Assembly: GCF_024713945.1 (NCBI RefSeq)
Contig: NC_134677.1
Span: 2,979,001 to 3,043,000 of the forward strand
Origin: Dermatophagoides farinae
Lineage: Eukaryota; Arthropoda; Arachnida; Sarcoptiformes; Pyroglyphidae
DNA length: 64,000 nt
Direction: 5' to 3'
Shown here: piece after piece, positions 1 to 13,700 of the stretch
Position numbering within the stretch: the stretch's first letter is position 1
Layout of the letters: each line of letters starts with the position of its first letter
Notes under the pieces: generated by a model
Database searches by the model: none
What the model was told of the DNA's origin: nothing
What the model saw: only the letters and a program-made list of their open reading frames with translations
Made by a program: the position numbers and the translations under genes

Positions 1-86
1 TCTTTCATCTCATTACTTCTTTCTCTCTCTCTTTCTATTTCTGATTTTTTCCATTTCTTTTTATTCTAAATTTTTTGAAAATTCAG

Positions 87-125
87 AGCTATCTTCAGCG
101 ACATGCTGAACTGATGGATGATGGA
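87..125 (+). other. Possible 39-nt micro-exon of the phosphatase gene
   Basis: A stretch between TTCAG and GTGAGT keeps the phosphatase frame and encodes [13 protein letters not shown] before RKCDMYWP. Family members have a motif like NLVEKGRRKC here, so LMDDG fits, but the preceding residues (SYLQRHA) do not resemble the family. A second AG at 97-98 would shorten the exon. It could also be an alternative exon. Confidence 0.45.
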
Positions 126-2390
126 GTGAGTATTTGTATCTCATATCCCTCATGTTTACCCATCTTCCTTTTTTGAGATTTGTCTGTGGTTTTCACTTAG
201 AATTAGATATGTTTTTCAAAAAAAATTGATTGGCATTTGATCCTTCTTGCTTCATTAGTTTATAAAAAATGTTGAAATTCATGCTAACAAATGTTTTTCT
301 AATTTCATATTCAAATTTACAGAGAAAATGTGACATGTATTGGCCAAAAGAAGGCACCGAAACGTATGGTATAGTGCAGGTTCGATTACTACAAGAAGTT
401 GTAATGGCTACCTATACATTACGAACTTTTCATGTTAAAAATCTTAAAATCAAAAAGGTATTTTAAATCTAGGGAAATGAATTTTTTTCTGATTTCGATT
501 TTACCACTTTAGAAACATGGAAATGAACGTACAGTTTACCAATATCATTATACAAATTGGCCTGATCACGGTGTACCGGAACATCCATTGCCAGTGTTGG
601 CGTTTATTCGAAAATCAGCTGCAGCTAATCCACCCACTGGAGGGCCAATCATCGTTCATTGTTCAGCTGGTGTTGGCCGTACTGGAACTTATATTGTACT
701 TGATGCTATGATGCAACAGATTAAACATCGTAATTGTATCAATGTATTCGGTTTTCTCAAGCACATTCGACAGCAACGAAATTTCCTCGTACAAACAGAA
801 GAACAATACATTTTCATACATGATGCATTATTGGAATTTCTTGATGCAGGTGATACCGAAGTACCATCAACGCATTTATTACGTTATTTACAAACATTAC
901 AAACCGGTGGTGAACCAAAATTGAATGGTACCGATAATGGATTGATACCATCAACAATGGATAAACATAGTCATTGGCCATTACTTGAACGACAATTTCG
1001 TATGGTCACCCAATTTAAAGCAAAAGATTTTAATGTTGTTTCGGCATTAAAGCCATGCAATAAGCCTAAAAATCGTTCATTGAATCTGATTCCTTTGGAA
1101 GCACATCGTGTTCATATTCTACCACGTACACCTGGTGCTGAAGGTTCTGATTATATTAATGCTACATTTTTGACCGGATTCAGTCGACTTCGTGAATTCA
1201 TCATTACACAACATCCAATATGGGATACGGTCCCAGATTTTTGGCAAATGATTTGGGATCATAATGTACAAACAATAGTGATGCTTTCATCCGTGATCGA
1301 TGAGAAAGAATTTCCACAATTTTGGCCAGATAAAGAAGATGAAGCCGATTATGGTTCATTTAAAGTGAAATTAATTGAAGAATCACGTCTGATGTTGAAC
1401 TGTGAAAATGGTGGCGTTGGGGGAGGCTGTCCCAGCGGAGCAGGTTTCATTACTAAACGTGATTTAATGTTACAATCGACTCAAGATGATTATGAACTAT
1501 GTTGTCGATTAGTACATTGTTCTGATTGGCCTGAACGACAGCCATTGGCACAGGTTTTTGATCTCATAAAAATTGTCCAAGATTGGTGTACATCCGATAC
1601 TGTCACATCATCCGGTGTATTAGGACCGGTAGTTGTAGTGGATAAATTTGGTGGAACCGAAGCGGCCACATTTGCCATATTGACCACTTTATATAAGCAG
1701 CTCAATTTTGAAGATTGTGTGGATGTTTATATGTATGCTAAACTATATCATCTACGACGGCCAGGTATATGGCGTTCACAGGATGATTATCTGTTTCTAT
1801 ATCGTGCTTTGGAAGCATTAGTATCCTCATCTTCAACCGTACAATATACGAACGCACAAACACCACAATCCGGTTCCGGTACTAATGTCAATACATTAAC
1901 AAGTACATCATCGGCAACACATTTAATGGGTTCAAATACACCACCTCCATTAACAACGTCGTCAACGCCCAACGAAGCATTGGCACAATCATATGCAACA
2001 TTACCACGTGTTAGTTCACGTAATAGTCAACAACAAACGCAGCACAATCAATTTGGAACAAGAGGACCAATTAATTTAGATCAACAACAGCAAACACATT
2101 ACGTTAATCAACATCAACATCATCATCATCACAATCATCAACAACATGATATTTCACCAATCAATCATCATCAAGCTGTATCACAGCCACAACAACAACA
2201 TTATCATCAACATCCAACTGTACATCAAAATCGTAATCGTACACCATCACCATTTATGTGTGATAGTCCACAGCAATTATTATCGGTACAAGCTACAACC
2301 GGAACAGCTGGTTATAATTCCTATCATATATCGATGATGTCTACAGCTAACGCTAATGTTGAACAAGCAAATCAGATTGTCCATTCATAA
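87..2390 (+). CDS. Ptp99A: Receptor-type protein tyrosine phosphatase, R5 class (Ptp99A/PTPRG/PTPRZ-like), 3' part
   Basis: This is the cytoplasmic part of a receptor tyrosine phosphatase; upstream exons lie outside the window. Exons read as 87-125 (uncertain micro-exon), 323-457 and 513-2390, all in phase 0, with introns GTGAGT..ACAG and GTATTT..TTAG. The second exon carries RKCDMYWP. The third opens with the D1 WPD loop ([11 protein letters not shown]), then the active-site loop [10 protein letters not shown] with catalytic Cys at 660-662, and the Q-loop QTEEQY. A second phosphatase domain follows (DYINA at about 1150, FWQMIWDHN at about 1240). Its signature loop reads [10 protein letters not shown], with Asp at 1641-1643 where active domains have Cys, so D2 should be a pseudophosphatase, as in Ptp99A and PTPRG/Z. 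The last 180 or so residues are low-complexity Q/H/S/T, ending at TAA. In flies Ptp99A is a neuronal receptor that acts in axon guidance. Family call is firm; the exact orthologue is likely but not proven. Confidence 0.9.
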
Positions 2391-3200
2391 CATACATAGA
2401 CATTATGAAAATCAAATATCATCAAAATCTAAATTTCAACGATACTCAACGAATGAAACGACAATGGTATACAGAACAAAAAACCATTTTGCTCAACCAA
2501 TTTTAGGTGAATTTTAGAACTTAAACAATTGCAATTTTTCACAACAATCGTCGCCAATATATTATTTTAAAAATTTTTACGTCACATATATATGCTTTAC
2601 ATACGTACACAGCTCTACCAAAAAAAAAAGAAAAAATTATTATAATCAATTATTTGTTGTTATATCATTGTTATGATCGTGAAGAAATGAAACAATCACC
2701 CAGAAATGATATATGTTATATTAATCAATGAACGATTCCCCAAACTACACTGCTAGAATTTACTGATTTCATTTCTCATTTTATTCATTATTTTCCCTTT
2801 GTTTTCTTTTTTTGATTGCAATTTTCAGAATTTGATTTTTTTTCTCTTGTGAATTTAAATTTGATGCTAACCGACACTGCTGCTGTTGCTGCTGAAAATG
2901 ATGATGATACAAAGCAAAAAAAAAAATGTGTAGAATTTTTTTTATGTAAATTTTATTTGCATCCATTTTCTTTTGATATATTTTATTTAATTTTGATTTC
3001 ATTATTTTTTTTTCTCCTGTAAATTTTCTTTTGTTCCCTTTTTTTACCATTCTTATGTTACTAACTTTCTTTACATTCGACAATTCATACGCACAGCATG
3101 TTTTAAACACAAACAATTTGCATTTTTTCTCCCCCTTCATTGTCATATTCTTTTCAAATTGAAAACAGATTTAGTAAATAAAATTATTGTTTAAAATTAT
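2391..3200 (+). other. Probable 3' UTR of the phosphatase gene
   Basis: AT-rich non-coding sequence follows the stop codon. The first convincing poly(A) signal on + is AATAAA at 3177-3182, after a T-rich stretch. The open frames here on both strands come from poly-A and poly-T tracts. The UTR end is inferred from the signal alone. Confidence 0.4.
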
Positions 3201-5890
3201 AAAAAAAATCATTCAATCATATATGATGACTATTGATTAATTCTTCTTGGCCATGATCGATTTTTAATAATTTTATTTTTAGATTCAATCAAAAGATGGC
3301 AATCTCGTTTGGTTTTTACATTAATACATTAATTTTTTGTTATTGAAATCAATTTGTTTTATCACCATTGGATGGCATCATTGTACATCATGTGAAGCTA
3401 CATTTTCTTTCGGTTATATCCACCAGTCTTTTATTTTCGATTTCACGCCGTCGTTATATAATCATTATCAGGGCCGTTGTCCCATCCAATCAACTTGAAT
3501 GGCAGTAGCCGAAGCTAAGTTAACAACAACAACAACAAAAAAATAGTATAGTCGCGCCGTCGTCTATTTCACCACCAAAAAAAAAGAAATAAAGAACCAT
3601 GTAATTTCGTTTCGGATTTTTTTTCTTCTTTATTTTTTGTCTTCTTGATTCGAGTGGTTCTAGGGATTTTTTTTTCTTCCAGTTTCTATAGATAAAATAA
3701 AAATAAATAGTAGAAAAGGGCATTGGCACCCAAAAAAAAAAAAAAAAATTTCCATTTCATTTCACGATCGAACAGTAGTAGTCAAGGAAAAAATAATATA
3801 TTAATATCAATCTTTCAACATAAAAAAAAGAACAAAGAGATCGATTCGTACAATTCTAAACTTTTTTTTTGGAAATAAAAGAAATTGCAAGAATTATATC
3901 ATTTTATTCAGAAAAAAATAATAAATATTAATATTGCCACATGACTAGGGTTCGAAGACCGAAAAGATCCATATAGATTTTGTATTTACCATAATGTTTG
4001 TTTGTTGTTTTATTTGTGGCAGCGATAGTGGTAAACTAAATCAAAGATGATTCGAACAAAAAAATATAATAAAACCAGGCGAATAAATTGTACCGAGAAT
4101 TAAAAAAAAAAATCCTTTGTGTACCTTGTATGTTTACACACACACACGCACACACTAAAAATTATTTTCTGATCCCGAAACAAAGGAAAGGAAAACACGA
4201 ATATTCTTATGTCTCATGGGAAATTTCTTTGTGAAAATGTGAATGAATTTCAATTGAATAAAACGCACAAAAATATTCACGAACCTATTCTTTATGAAAA
4301 AAAAAGAAAATTTCGTAATCTTGATTATTCAGTATTATATATATTTTATTGAATTCTATTTTGTACATTTAATCTTTTTTTCGGAAAAAAAGTGAGAAAT
4401 TTTTTCAAAATATTAGAAATATATCGAAATTTTTCATCAGGAAAAAAATTCACACATTATTTTTTTATTTTTTTTTTTTTGGAATTTTGTGACCACATAA
4501 TTTATTTTTATTCAACTAAAAATGAACAACAATAATGATGGTGATGGCGGCAAAGATATGGTGTGACCTTGCAGTTGGTCGTTGGTCTTTCGTTCGTTGT
4601 TGTCGTCGGACGATCATAACCATTATTGTACCGTCATCGTAGAATGTGAATGAGAAAGATGGTGAGATCTGGTGGCTTGTTGATTGGCTATATACGATAA
4701 TGATAATGATGATGTGAATCAATGTCGATTCAATGCCATATACTGAATATTAAATCTTTCAACTCTTAAAGTGTATTTGAAATTATGGCAATCTAGAAAT
4801 CTTTCCATACACACACACACACAAACGCATATAATCGATGCAAATAATGCGATCGATTGAGATGAGATCTGAGATTTACCTAACCAATATATTTTCATTC
4901 AACTAGAAAAAAAATTTTGAATCAGAATCTGATTATTTCTTTATATTCGTTATTTTCATTTCATGATGAACGGCCCAAGGGAATTCTATTTGCACGAATG
5001 AACCAATTGATAGGTTATTTGGATTATGAATTCAATGCTTCAACATTATTATTTAATGGAATGATTTTTTCCTTTCAATTTAGAGTTATCAAAATTTTTG
5101 TACATTACCCAGCAACAACAATCAAAGCAATGCATGCAGCAATGAAATTTATTGATAAACAGACAATTTACCCATTCAATGACAACATTCCAAGCAAAGG
5201 AAAAAATTTAATAATGAAAATGGCTTGAATCACAAACTTTATTTTCTCGGTTGAATGTATCCATCAACAACATCTGTGCTACTGTAGCCATTTATGTTAT
5301 GCTTGGTAAAAGGCAAAAAGAAAAAAAATTTTGGGAATTCAAGGACGATTATGGAAAAAAAGGTTCCCTAAGTTTTTTCCCTAGCTATTAAATTTATTAT
5401 CATGTGTGTGCGTGTATGTGTTTTGAGTGCAATAATAAATTCTGTCCAAGGTTCTTTGGCCTTTTCAAGGTTTTCAATAGCAGCAGTTGATGCATATATG
5501 GATGTTAATGAAATGGCTACATTAAAGGAAAGAAAAAGAATGCCCCATAAGGAAAAAAAAATAAAATAAACTCGAATGATTTTATTTCTCCTGGGTTTTT
5601 TTTAAAAATTTTTGGTTTGCTTCGTTGACTTTTTTTCTTTCTTTTTTTCTTGTTTTAATTGGGACTATTGGTGTTTTTTTTTTTTTTTGGTTGATGATCG
5701 TTTGATCGCATAGAAAAGGTTTCAGAATTGCCATTGAATTGTTTTAGAATTTTCTCCTTTGTTGTTGTCGTTTTTTTTATTATCTGTTCGTTTACTTTTT
5801 GTTTTTTTTCTGATGTTTTATAGTGGAAAAAAAATTATTTTATTAATCGTTACCATTTCATCAATTTAGTAAATTGACTAAAATTCCACT
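3201..5890. other. Non-coding AT-rich sequence
   Basis: No exon, RNA gene or mobile element recognised. The stretch holds homopolymer runs (poly-A near 3734-3748, poly-T near 4465 and 5675), a CA repeat at 4136-4155 and scattered CAA/ATG triplets. Short open frames are low-complexity and lack splice context. Confidence 0.5.
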
Positions 5891-6379
5891 AAAGGGTACC
5901 GGGTGGTTTTCGGTGAAATCTGCCCCCAAAAATTTTATTTTTTTAAAATGTTAGTCATGTCCATTGATGATTCTCGAGATGGTTTTTAGTTCATTCGGTC
6001 CACCCACTTCCGGTAAAATCGCGAAAAACAACGCGATTTTTCCAGATCTCACTAACTATGAGGTGGTATGCCTCAATTTTTTCTCACGATAAAACTGATC
6101 TAATCAACATTTTATTCTGAAAATATCAAAGAAAAATATTTGGTGGAACATGTTCGAAAATCCGGAAATCCATTTTTTCACCATGTAAGTCTATGGAATT
6201 CATCATGTGATATCCACAACGTAAGTGTTTATGATGTTCACCACGTAAGTGTATGGTGTTCATTATGTAAGTCTATGATATTGTGCATATTGCAATGGCA
6301 ATCGATGATGGTCTGAACTAAAAACATCCTGATACATTGTTGAAGGATTTTATTGCTCATGTATTAAAATGTGTATGAT
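5891..6379 (+). repeat. Left long terminal inverted repeat
   Basis: Outer edge AAAGGGTACC, inner edge GTATGAT. It contains short internal repeats of the type CACCACGTAAGTGTATGGTG / CATTATGTAAGTCTATG near 6180-6275. One of these units is absent from the right arm, which explains the length difference. Confidence 0.85.
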
Positions 6380-6550
6380 AAGAATCAATCGCACAAAATC
6401 TCTGAATCCAAGATCCAATACAAAAATATCACCAGGTTGCAAAATAGTGGATAAGCCATTAGTTTCTTGGAGAAGAACTGTTAAAGCAACTTGAACTTTA
6501 TTCATCATACATACACATTGCTCACATATATAAACGACACATTTATACAT
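6350..6550 (-). pseudogene. Transposase fragment (DDE-type), degenerate
   Basis: A 66-codon frame with LSTILQPGDIFVLDLGFRDF. The GD....D.GFRD pattern is typical around a catalytic Asp of DDE transposases found in animals. No other catalytic blocks could be joined to it by eye. It lies at the boundary of the left inverted repeat and the core. Family assignment needs a profile search. Confidence 0.4.
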
Positions 6551-6744
6551 GTAGTTAGTTGATTGTTTTCTTCTCTACACGAACACACACCATCATCACA
6601 TCACCATTCGTTTGTTCTTTTTCTATCGATATCATTTTCTATGTGCTCTCTCTGTTTTTCCATTTATGTTTACATTTATTATTTTCGGCTAAATTAATTA
6701 AACGACATTATTAAATAATTTCAACAAGAACTTTCAATATTTAG

Positions 6745-7062
6745 GCATCATTAAGTTTGGTGTTAAATAGCCCTGGAACGAATGATTCACCTGATCATGT
6801 CCATGAGCCACCTCGAATGCTGTACCCAATGATGATGATCAAAGGAGCTGATGGCCGCTTCGAAAAAGAACAGTTACTAAGTATGATTTGGCCTTTCAAC
6901 CATCTGATCTCGAATTTCATATCAAAAAACAATTTAAACATCGAGCACGAGATTGAACCAATATATTCATCTTCAATGATGATAATGATAGTCCTTAACA
7001 CTTTAGGGACTCACGAATTTTTAATGCTATTTTATGAGATCTTGGCATCCATATATAGATGA
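6745..7062 (+). other. Unidentified open frame in the transposon core
   Basis: The frame is open from an AG at 6743-6744 (possible splice acceptor in CAATATTTAG) to TGA at 7060-7062. It encodes about 105 residues with normal-looking composition (HEPPRML, GADGRFEKEQLLSMIWPFN). No ATG lies at its start. It could be the remnant of an exon carried by the element, or chance. I do not recognise it. Confidence 0.25.
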
Positions 7063-7306
7063 CGTGATACTAATTCTGAACATTGATAATAATGAAACAC
7101 ACTTATTCGCGAACATATTTTTTATGTTGGAATATAATGAATGTAATGAATTATGCCAACAATTGATCAGTAGAATTATAGAAACAATAGTTCCACATTG
7201 TGTATAAATACGTAATTGTTATAGAACATTATATACTTGAATGACCTTTGCTTTACCCATTTGTATACGTTATTTTGTTCTTGTGCTTTTCTTATTTTAT
7301 TTGCAT

Positions 7307-7771
7307 ATCATACACATTTTAATACATGAACAATAAAATCCTTCAACAATGTATCAGGATGTTTTTAGTTTAGGCTATCATCGATTACCATTGCAATATG
7401 CACAATATCATAGACTTACATAATGAACACCATACACTTACGTTGTGGATATCACATGATGGACTCCATAGACTTACATGGTGAAAAAATGGATTTCCGG
7501 ATTTTTGAACATGTTCCACCAAATATTTTTCTTTGATATTTTCAGAATAAAATGTTGATTAGATCAGTTTTATCATGAGAAAAAATTGAGGCATACCACC
7601 TCATACTTAGTGAGATCTGGAAAAATCGCGTTGTTTTTCGCGATTTTACCGGAAGTTGCTGGGCCAAATGAACTAAAAACCATTTCGAGAATCATCAATG
7701 GACATGACTGACATTTTAAAAAAATAAAAACTTGGGGGCAGATTTTGACCGAAAACCACCCGGTACCCTTT
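7307..7771 (-). repeat. Right long terminal inverted repeat
   Basis: Reverse complement of the left arm, from ATCATAC at the inner edge to GGTACCCTTT at the outer edge. The long shared stretch around the palindromic AATCGCG..CGCGATT pair (about 7623-7645) is preserved in both arms. Confidence 0.85.
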
Positions 7772-10700
7772 TCTTTCATGTTTAATGTCGATGTCCACGA
7801 TGATTTGAAATACCAATACATTCCAATGTACACATTATCACCATCGTATTGCCATTGTTGTTGGAAAAAAATAGTCAAAAAAAAAAAAAAAAAAAAATTA
7901 TCACGCATGTACGAACATATTTGAGAATCACAAGCTAATGAAAAGAAAATAAAATCCAACAAACAACGATAAGTTCAATAACCCTTTTTTTTTCTTTAGT
8001 CTGGTTCGCCAACACCAACGATGATGAACCATCATTGACGTTGGCAACAAACAAACAACCATTTATCCACCATCCAACATTTTTAGGTTCATTACAGAAG
8101 TAATAATAAAATTGGTTTTTTTTACTGCCATTTTTTCAATATGATGATAATGATTCGAATACTATCCACATTTTGTATACAATGCGCAATCACATTTTCA
8201 CTTTATATAAAGAATAGTATATGATGATGATGATTTGTGCTAAATGTAGCGAAATCGTGTGTTCAAATACAATCGATTGTTTTGTGGATAGCAGCACATT
8301 TCTGGCATGAGAAGAACCTGATTCTTTCATTCATTCATTCATTGGTAATTCTGATCTGTATATTATTTTGTTGTCTTGTTACTAACCGACCAAATACGCA
8401 TGTGTATTGAACGAATTGGATACTATAGTATATACCAGTAGTACCACTACTATACCATCTTCATAACAATATCCAAAGTTCATATCCAAAATGCATTCTG
8501 CTATCTAAAAATGTAGCAATTGTTGAAGGACATTTTGGATTTAAATTCACACTTTTTAGCTATATGCGTGAATTCATCATCATCATCATCATTTTTTTAA
8601 TGTTCTTATTGTGTGATAAAAAAAAAATATCGAAAATATTACTCTTGTCTACTGTTCGTTCAAGGACTTTTTCCAAATAATAATTATATGGATGTACAAA
8701 AAAAAAACATATATGAACCATTCATATCCATCTATCATATGAATTAAAGAATAATGAATTTTGGAGTTTTGTGAATTTTTTAAATTTCTTTTCGTTTTCG
8801 TGTTTATTTATCATTAATAAACTTAAAAATCCATTCAAAGAAATACATGATACTAATGATCATTTCGTTTGTTGAAATTCAAATAAACCATTAGTATCAC
8901 TATGTCTGATGGCCTCAATCCTCAAAAGTCTCAAAAACGATTACACTTTTTTCAATCTTATATGATATTTTACATTTTATTGATGGTAGTTTTTGTTCAC
9001 CCTACGAATAAACATCACCAACTCAAGAAAAAAAAAATGTTTTTCATTCGGCAAAGTTCGTTTTTTTTCTTAAATTCCATTTTTCTGAGTTCATTGCGCA
9101 AAAATTCTAAGGTTCCACATATTTTCTGACCTTTTTTTTCAATAAACATGAATGTGTGAACGGGAAAAGCACAATTTTTTTTTCTTATCAGAACAAACCA
9201 AAAATTCAGATTGAAAAATAAAATAAAAATCCCGCGTTAGAAAGTGTACACAATTGTATCCATTAAAAATACAATTTCTACACACATTTATAATAAAGAT
9301 TTTGAAAAAAAATTGGAACTCCAGACACGTTATTTTACGCGTGCGCAAATTTTCTGAGGACATCATGTAATGAAAAAAAAAATCCAGACAGTCAATGACC
9401 GAACTCGATTATTTCCCCTATCACAAAATTCATCCCTCTTCTCATTCGTTTAAATCACATTGGGAGCCATGCTCGATAGGCCGCCTTATTCATTTATTTT
9501 TTTTTTGTTGATAAAAAAAAGTGAAACTCTTCCTCTCTCTCTCCTTCTTTTTGTTTGCGATTGTGTGTAGGCAGACAATAGTATTGAAACTCTTCAACCA
9601 TATATACATTCAGGGCGGCATAAATGTGAATGTTTTTAGGTCAGACTGTCTGGGTCAGATCGTCTGGCGTCTGGCAAATTTTTTTAGATCATGATAATGA
9701 TGATGATGATGATGATGGCAGACGGGGACAACGAAAATGAAATTAAGAACGGCCATTTATTACATGATTATTATTGGAAAATTTGCATTTCCTAGATTTC
9801 AGAACAGATTAATTCAAACAGGTTAACCATATGGCTTAATCTCAAAAAAGGTGTAATTTTCATAATAATTTACAAAAAAAAACATAATCATGAAAATCTG
9901 AGATGACAAAAAACGTTCCAACAAGAATCGAGCCCTGGTCCATATTGCATGAAAATTTGGACTCCTTCACACATTGTTCATGAGTGCAGTGTATTTTTTT
10001 TCGCCGCTATCACATAGTAAATTCGGGAGTAATGAACTTGGCTGACATTTTCACCGAGATGTCTATCGAATCTACTACAAAGCAAGGTGGACAAATTCAA
10101 TAGAGTCTAGGTCACGAATAAATGTAGGGCAAATGTGCATAGAATATAAGGATAAAACGGTATGGATTCCGGACGGCTATATTCTTTATAATAGTTTTTT
10201 AGCAAAAAAATTTCATATTTTCATCATCAGAATTAAATACAAAGTTACATGTTTTTCTCAATCAATGATAATAATCTAAATATGAGGCTATTCATCTTTG
10301 TTTCAGCATCATTGCCCTCTGTTTCCCACCACTAATAAACTTTGGCTTTTTATCAAATTCTATGGTCATGCATGCTTCTACCTGACCTAGTTTTTTTTGT
10401 TGATATGTCTGGTCGGTTGATTCTCCAATATTATTGTTATTATTGTACGGTACAAAATATAAAAGTCTGCATTGGTTGTCTGGTCTGATTCAGACATACA
10501 TTTCTACACAAACACACCATGTATAGATGTGTCTATTGGATGAGATTCCCCTTTATTTTACATTCTCTTTCATCCTTTTTTCTTCATTTTCTTTTTCTTC
10601 TTCCTTTTTCTCGGGATCATGTGTATAATCATTTGGCTTGATTTGAGGTCACATACACACACACACACACATACATTGGGCCATAGACATATACACACAT

Positions 10701-13700
10701 CACAGCCAACATTTAGTTCATTTTGTTTTTATTTTTTGTTCTATCATTTTCACATACACTCTAACATCGAAAACAACGTACAATCCACCATTTTGATTTG
10801 GTTCTTTGGCCAATTTAGTCATCGATATAAATTTCCGATAGATATCGGATTTTTATATGAAAAAATTCTAACATTTTTATCCATTTTTCGAATCAACAAT
10901 ATATTCCGATATGAATCTCTGATTAAGCTTTTTTTTCTAAATTGTGTGACCTTTTTTTCTGTGATAAACGTTCTACGAAATTTTTCTTTTTTTTCCGTAT
11001 AAAACCTTCAAACAAATAAACAAAAAAAAAAATTCAAATTCCTTGTGTGATAATCATCATGTTTGAAATTGACAATCATGACATCATAAACGAACAAGAA
11101 AAAAATTGACGCCATTTTTTCTTCTTTTTTTCGTCATTGAATCTGCTCATTTTTTTCTGATTCAAAAAAAAAACTTTCACCAAAAAAAAAAAAAAAAAAA
11201 TGTTCAGTCTGGTCAACGACTTTTCCGTCTCAAAAAATCCTCATCATCATCATAATTGACTGTCTCTCTCTCTCCTGACTGACTTTAATTCATTTTCTCT
11301 CTCTCTATACACGTTTCTGGTTTCTCTTCAATCGAATGAAAGAGTTTTTTTTTGTTTTTTTTCCAAATAATGTACCGAATAGTAGCAAGAAAAACAACAA
11401 CAAAAAAAAAAATGGAATCCAAAAAAAGAACCGGAAAATTTTTTTGTTGTTTCACATTTGTCGATTGTTTTGAGTACGTTCTGAAGTGAACAACAACCAC
11501 AACAAAATTTTGGCAATGATCTCTATCCGAAATTTCTATGTCTATCATTCGTATGTGATATATACAAAACAAAAAGTTGGCTTCCAATTTTTTTTTTCAA
11601 GAGTGAGAGAAAAAGTAGATGCATTTTGAAAAGAGCTAAAAAGTTACATGGAAAAAATCGAAACAAAAAAAAAAAAAAATATCCTTCATTCGAATTCGAA
11701 CAAAATAGTAGTCATCATTTGCATTCATTGCCATCATCATCATCATCATCATCATCTTTAATCATTATTGAACAACAACAGCGACAGCAATGTTGTCATT
11801 CCTGTTGAAAGTATCCATGCATTCATTCATACATTGCTGCTTGCCAGCCAGCCAACCAGCCAGCCAGCCAACAACAAAAATAAAAAAATGTAGCCAAAAT
11901 GTATATGTAGCATTTTTTTTCCTACAGATTCGGCGCATTACTTCAGATTTTTATTTTTTGCTACATTTTTTTCATTGATTTTTTTTCATTATTGTTTGAG
12001 TAAAAAAAAAATTATTTTTTTTCAAAAAGTGATCAGATTGTGAAATGAAATTTTTTTTTTTAATAAATAAAATACAAACTAATGACAATAATGTAAATAT
12101 ATACTACATTCTTCGATGGTTGATGATGATGATCGTTGAAATCAAGATTTATATCATTGAATTCCAGTGTATGTGTGTGTGTGTGTGTGTTAATGGCGCT
12201 TTATATTCGTGAATGTTAAATTTTTTGTGTGTTTGTAAATGCCACTTTTATTAGGCCATCGACCACAGATTACAAAATGTTTTTATTCATTATTTTTTTT
12301 CTGTGAATTTTTCTAGAATGAAAACTAAAACAAAAAAAAAAAGATTCATATCGATTGATCACATCTCACATTGTATGTGTGTGTGTATAGCAATTTTTTT
12401 TTTGTAATCTTCATTAAATCAAACAACTGATTTCAACCGGATCGATTCCATTTAATTAAAGTTCTGTAATTTTTTTTTTACTAATCTTCTCACCGTTCAA
12501 TAACCTTTTTTTTGGTTTTGTTTTGTTTGTGTTTCCAATACTCATAATGATTTTTTTACACACGTCTATTTATCATATTGTGTAAAAAAAGTTTATTATT
12601 ATGAAATTGGTCATTTATTCTATTCATCATCATCATCATAATCATCATCATCCTAATTATTATCTAGAATTTTGCTACCAATGAAAAAAAAACTTTTGGC
12701 GTTTGATGAATGACTGAAAAAACCACCATCATCCTTATTGCTCATTTGTTTGTTTTGTGTGTGCTTTGGATTTATAAAAATAATCATTATTATTCATTGA
12801 TACTCAAATTCTGTGCTTTTTTTCTCTCTCTCTCTCTCTATCCTTACTGTGATATAATCCAGACCAAAATAACAAGCAATTCATATCGAATAATGAATCA
12901 ACCAAGATTCTCATTATATATATGGAAATGAAATTGTATCAAAGCAAAAAAAAAAGAACTTGTTTGATTTATATTTTTTTCTGCTACAATTTTGCTACAT
13001 TTCATACTCATCATCGTATACGTTTTTTTCTATTCTTGGCAACGATTCTGTGCCGTTTGTGAATGATTACTCGAGAATATTTTTTTTTATTTCGGATTCT
13101 ACATATAACCGTCGCCAACACAATGTCTATATAGCATCTGAAATCTGAACGCTGTTGATTTCAATCGAATCATCCAGGGAATCTACCGTTCTACCGTTTT
13201 TGCAGCTGTAATTTTTTTCCACTTGATGAAAAGCAGAGGAAAACATGTCATTGTTTTTTTTTTTTTTTGAAACCTTATAATTATGCTAATGATTGATATT
13301 ATATGTGATAATGATGATAAAAAAAATATTTGATTATGAAAAATTATAGAAAAAATAAAGAAAAAATGGCTGATGAAAAAATAACCAAAAAAAAAAAAAA
13401 TTGTATCCATTAATTCTATGCGCGTTTTAATTTATTTTTCAATTTTTTTTTCAATTCAATTTCATCATCATCAACCATCGATCATCGAATGTAAGTTTAT
13501 GAAAAAAAATCGGACAAAAAATATGGATCAAGAAAAATAACTAAAGTTGAAAATCTAGATCCGTCTTGTTTTCTTCTTGTTGTTCATTTTTTCTTCATCC
13601 ATTGAAATTCAATTTTTTCCCTGTTTATTAAAATGGACAACAACATTTATACGTATATGAAACGGATGGACAATCGATACGTTTTTTTATACGTTGCAAA

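Larger units (their letters stand above)
5891..7771. mobile_element. DNA-transposon relic with ~470-bp terminal inverted repeats
   Basis: The left arm 5891-6379 reappears inverted at 7307-7771. By eye the arms are nearly identical apart from scattered substitutions and one 24-bp extra segment in the left arm near 6220. Both arms start AAAGGGTACCGGGTGG at the outer edge. A 927-bp core lies between them. On the minus strand 6550-6350 encodes a peptide containing LQPGDIFVLDLGFRD. This resembles the GDxxxxDRGFRD block around the second catalytic Asp of DDE-type cut-and-paste transposases, here with Arg changed to Leu. That frame is short and continues into the left inverted repeat, so the element looks dead. 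I saw no clear target-site duplication next to AAAGGG/CCCTTT. The superfamily is uncertain. Confidence 0.8.

Noticed and set aside
4917-5228. 103-codon + frame
   Set aside because: No splice signals or recognisable motif, and its composition is typical of chance frames in this AT-rich DNA.
5880-7782. Target-site duplication of the inverted-repeat element
   Set aside because: The bases just outside the two arms (ATTCCACT and TCTTTCAT) do not match at any length I tried, so none is claimed.
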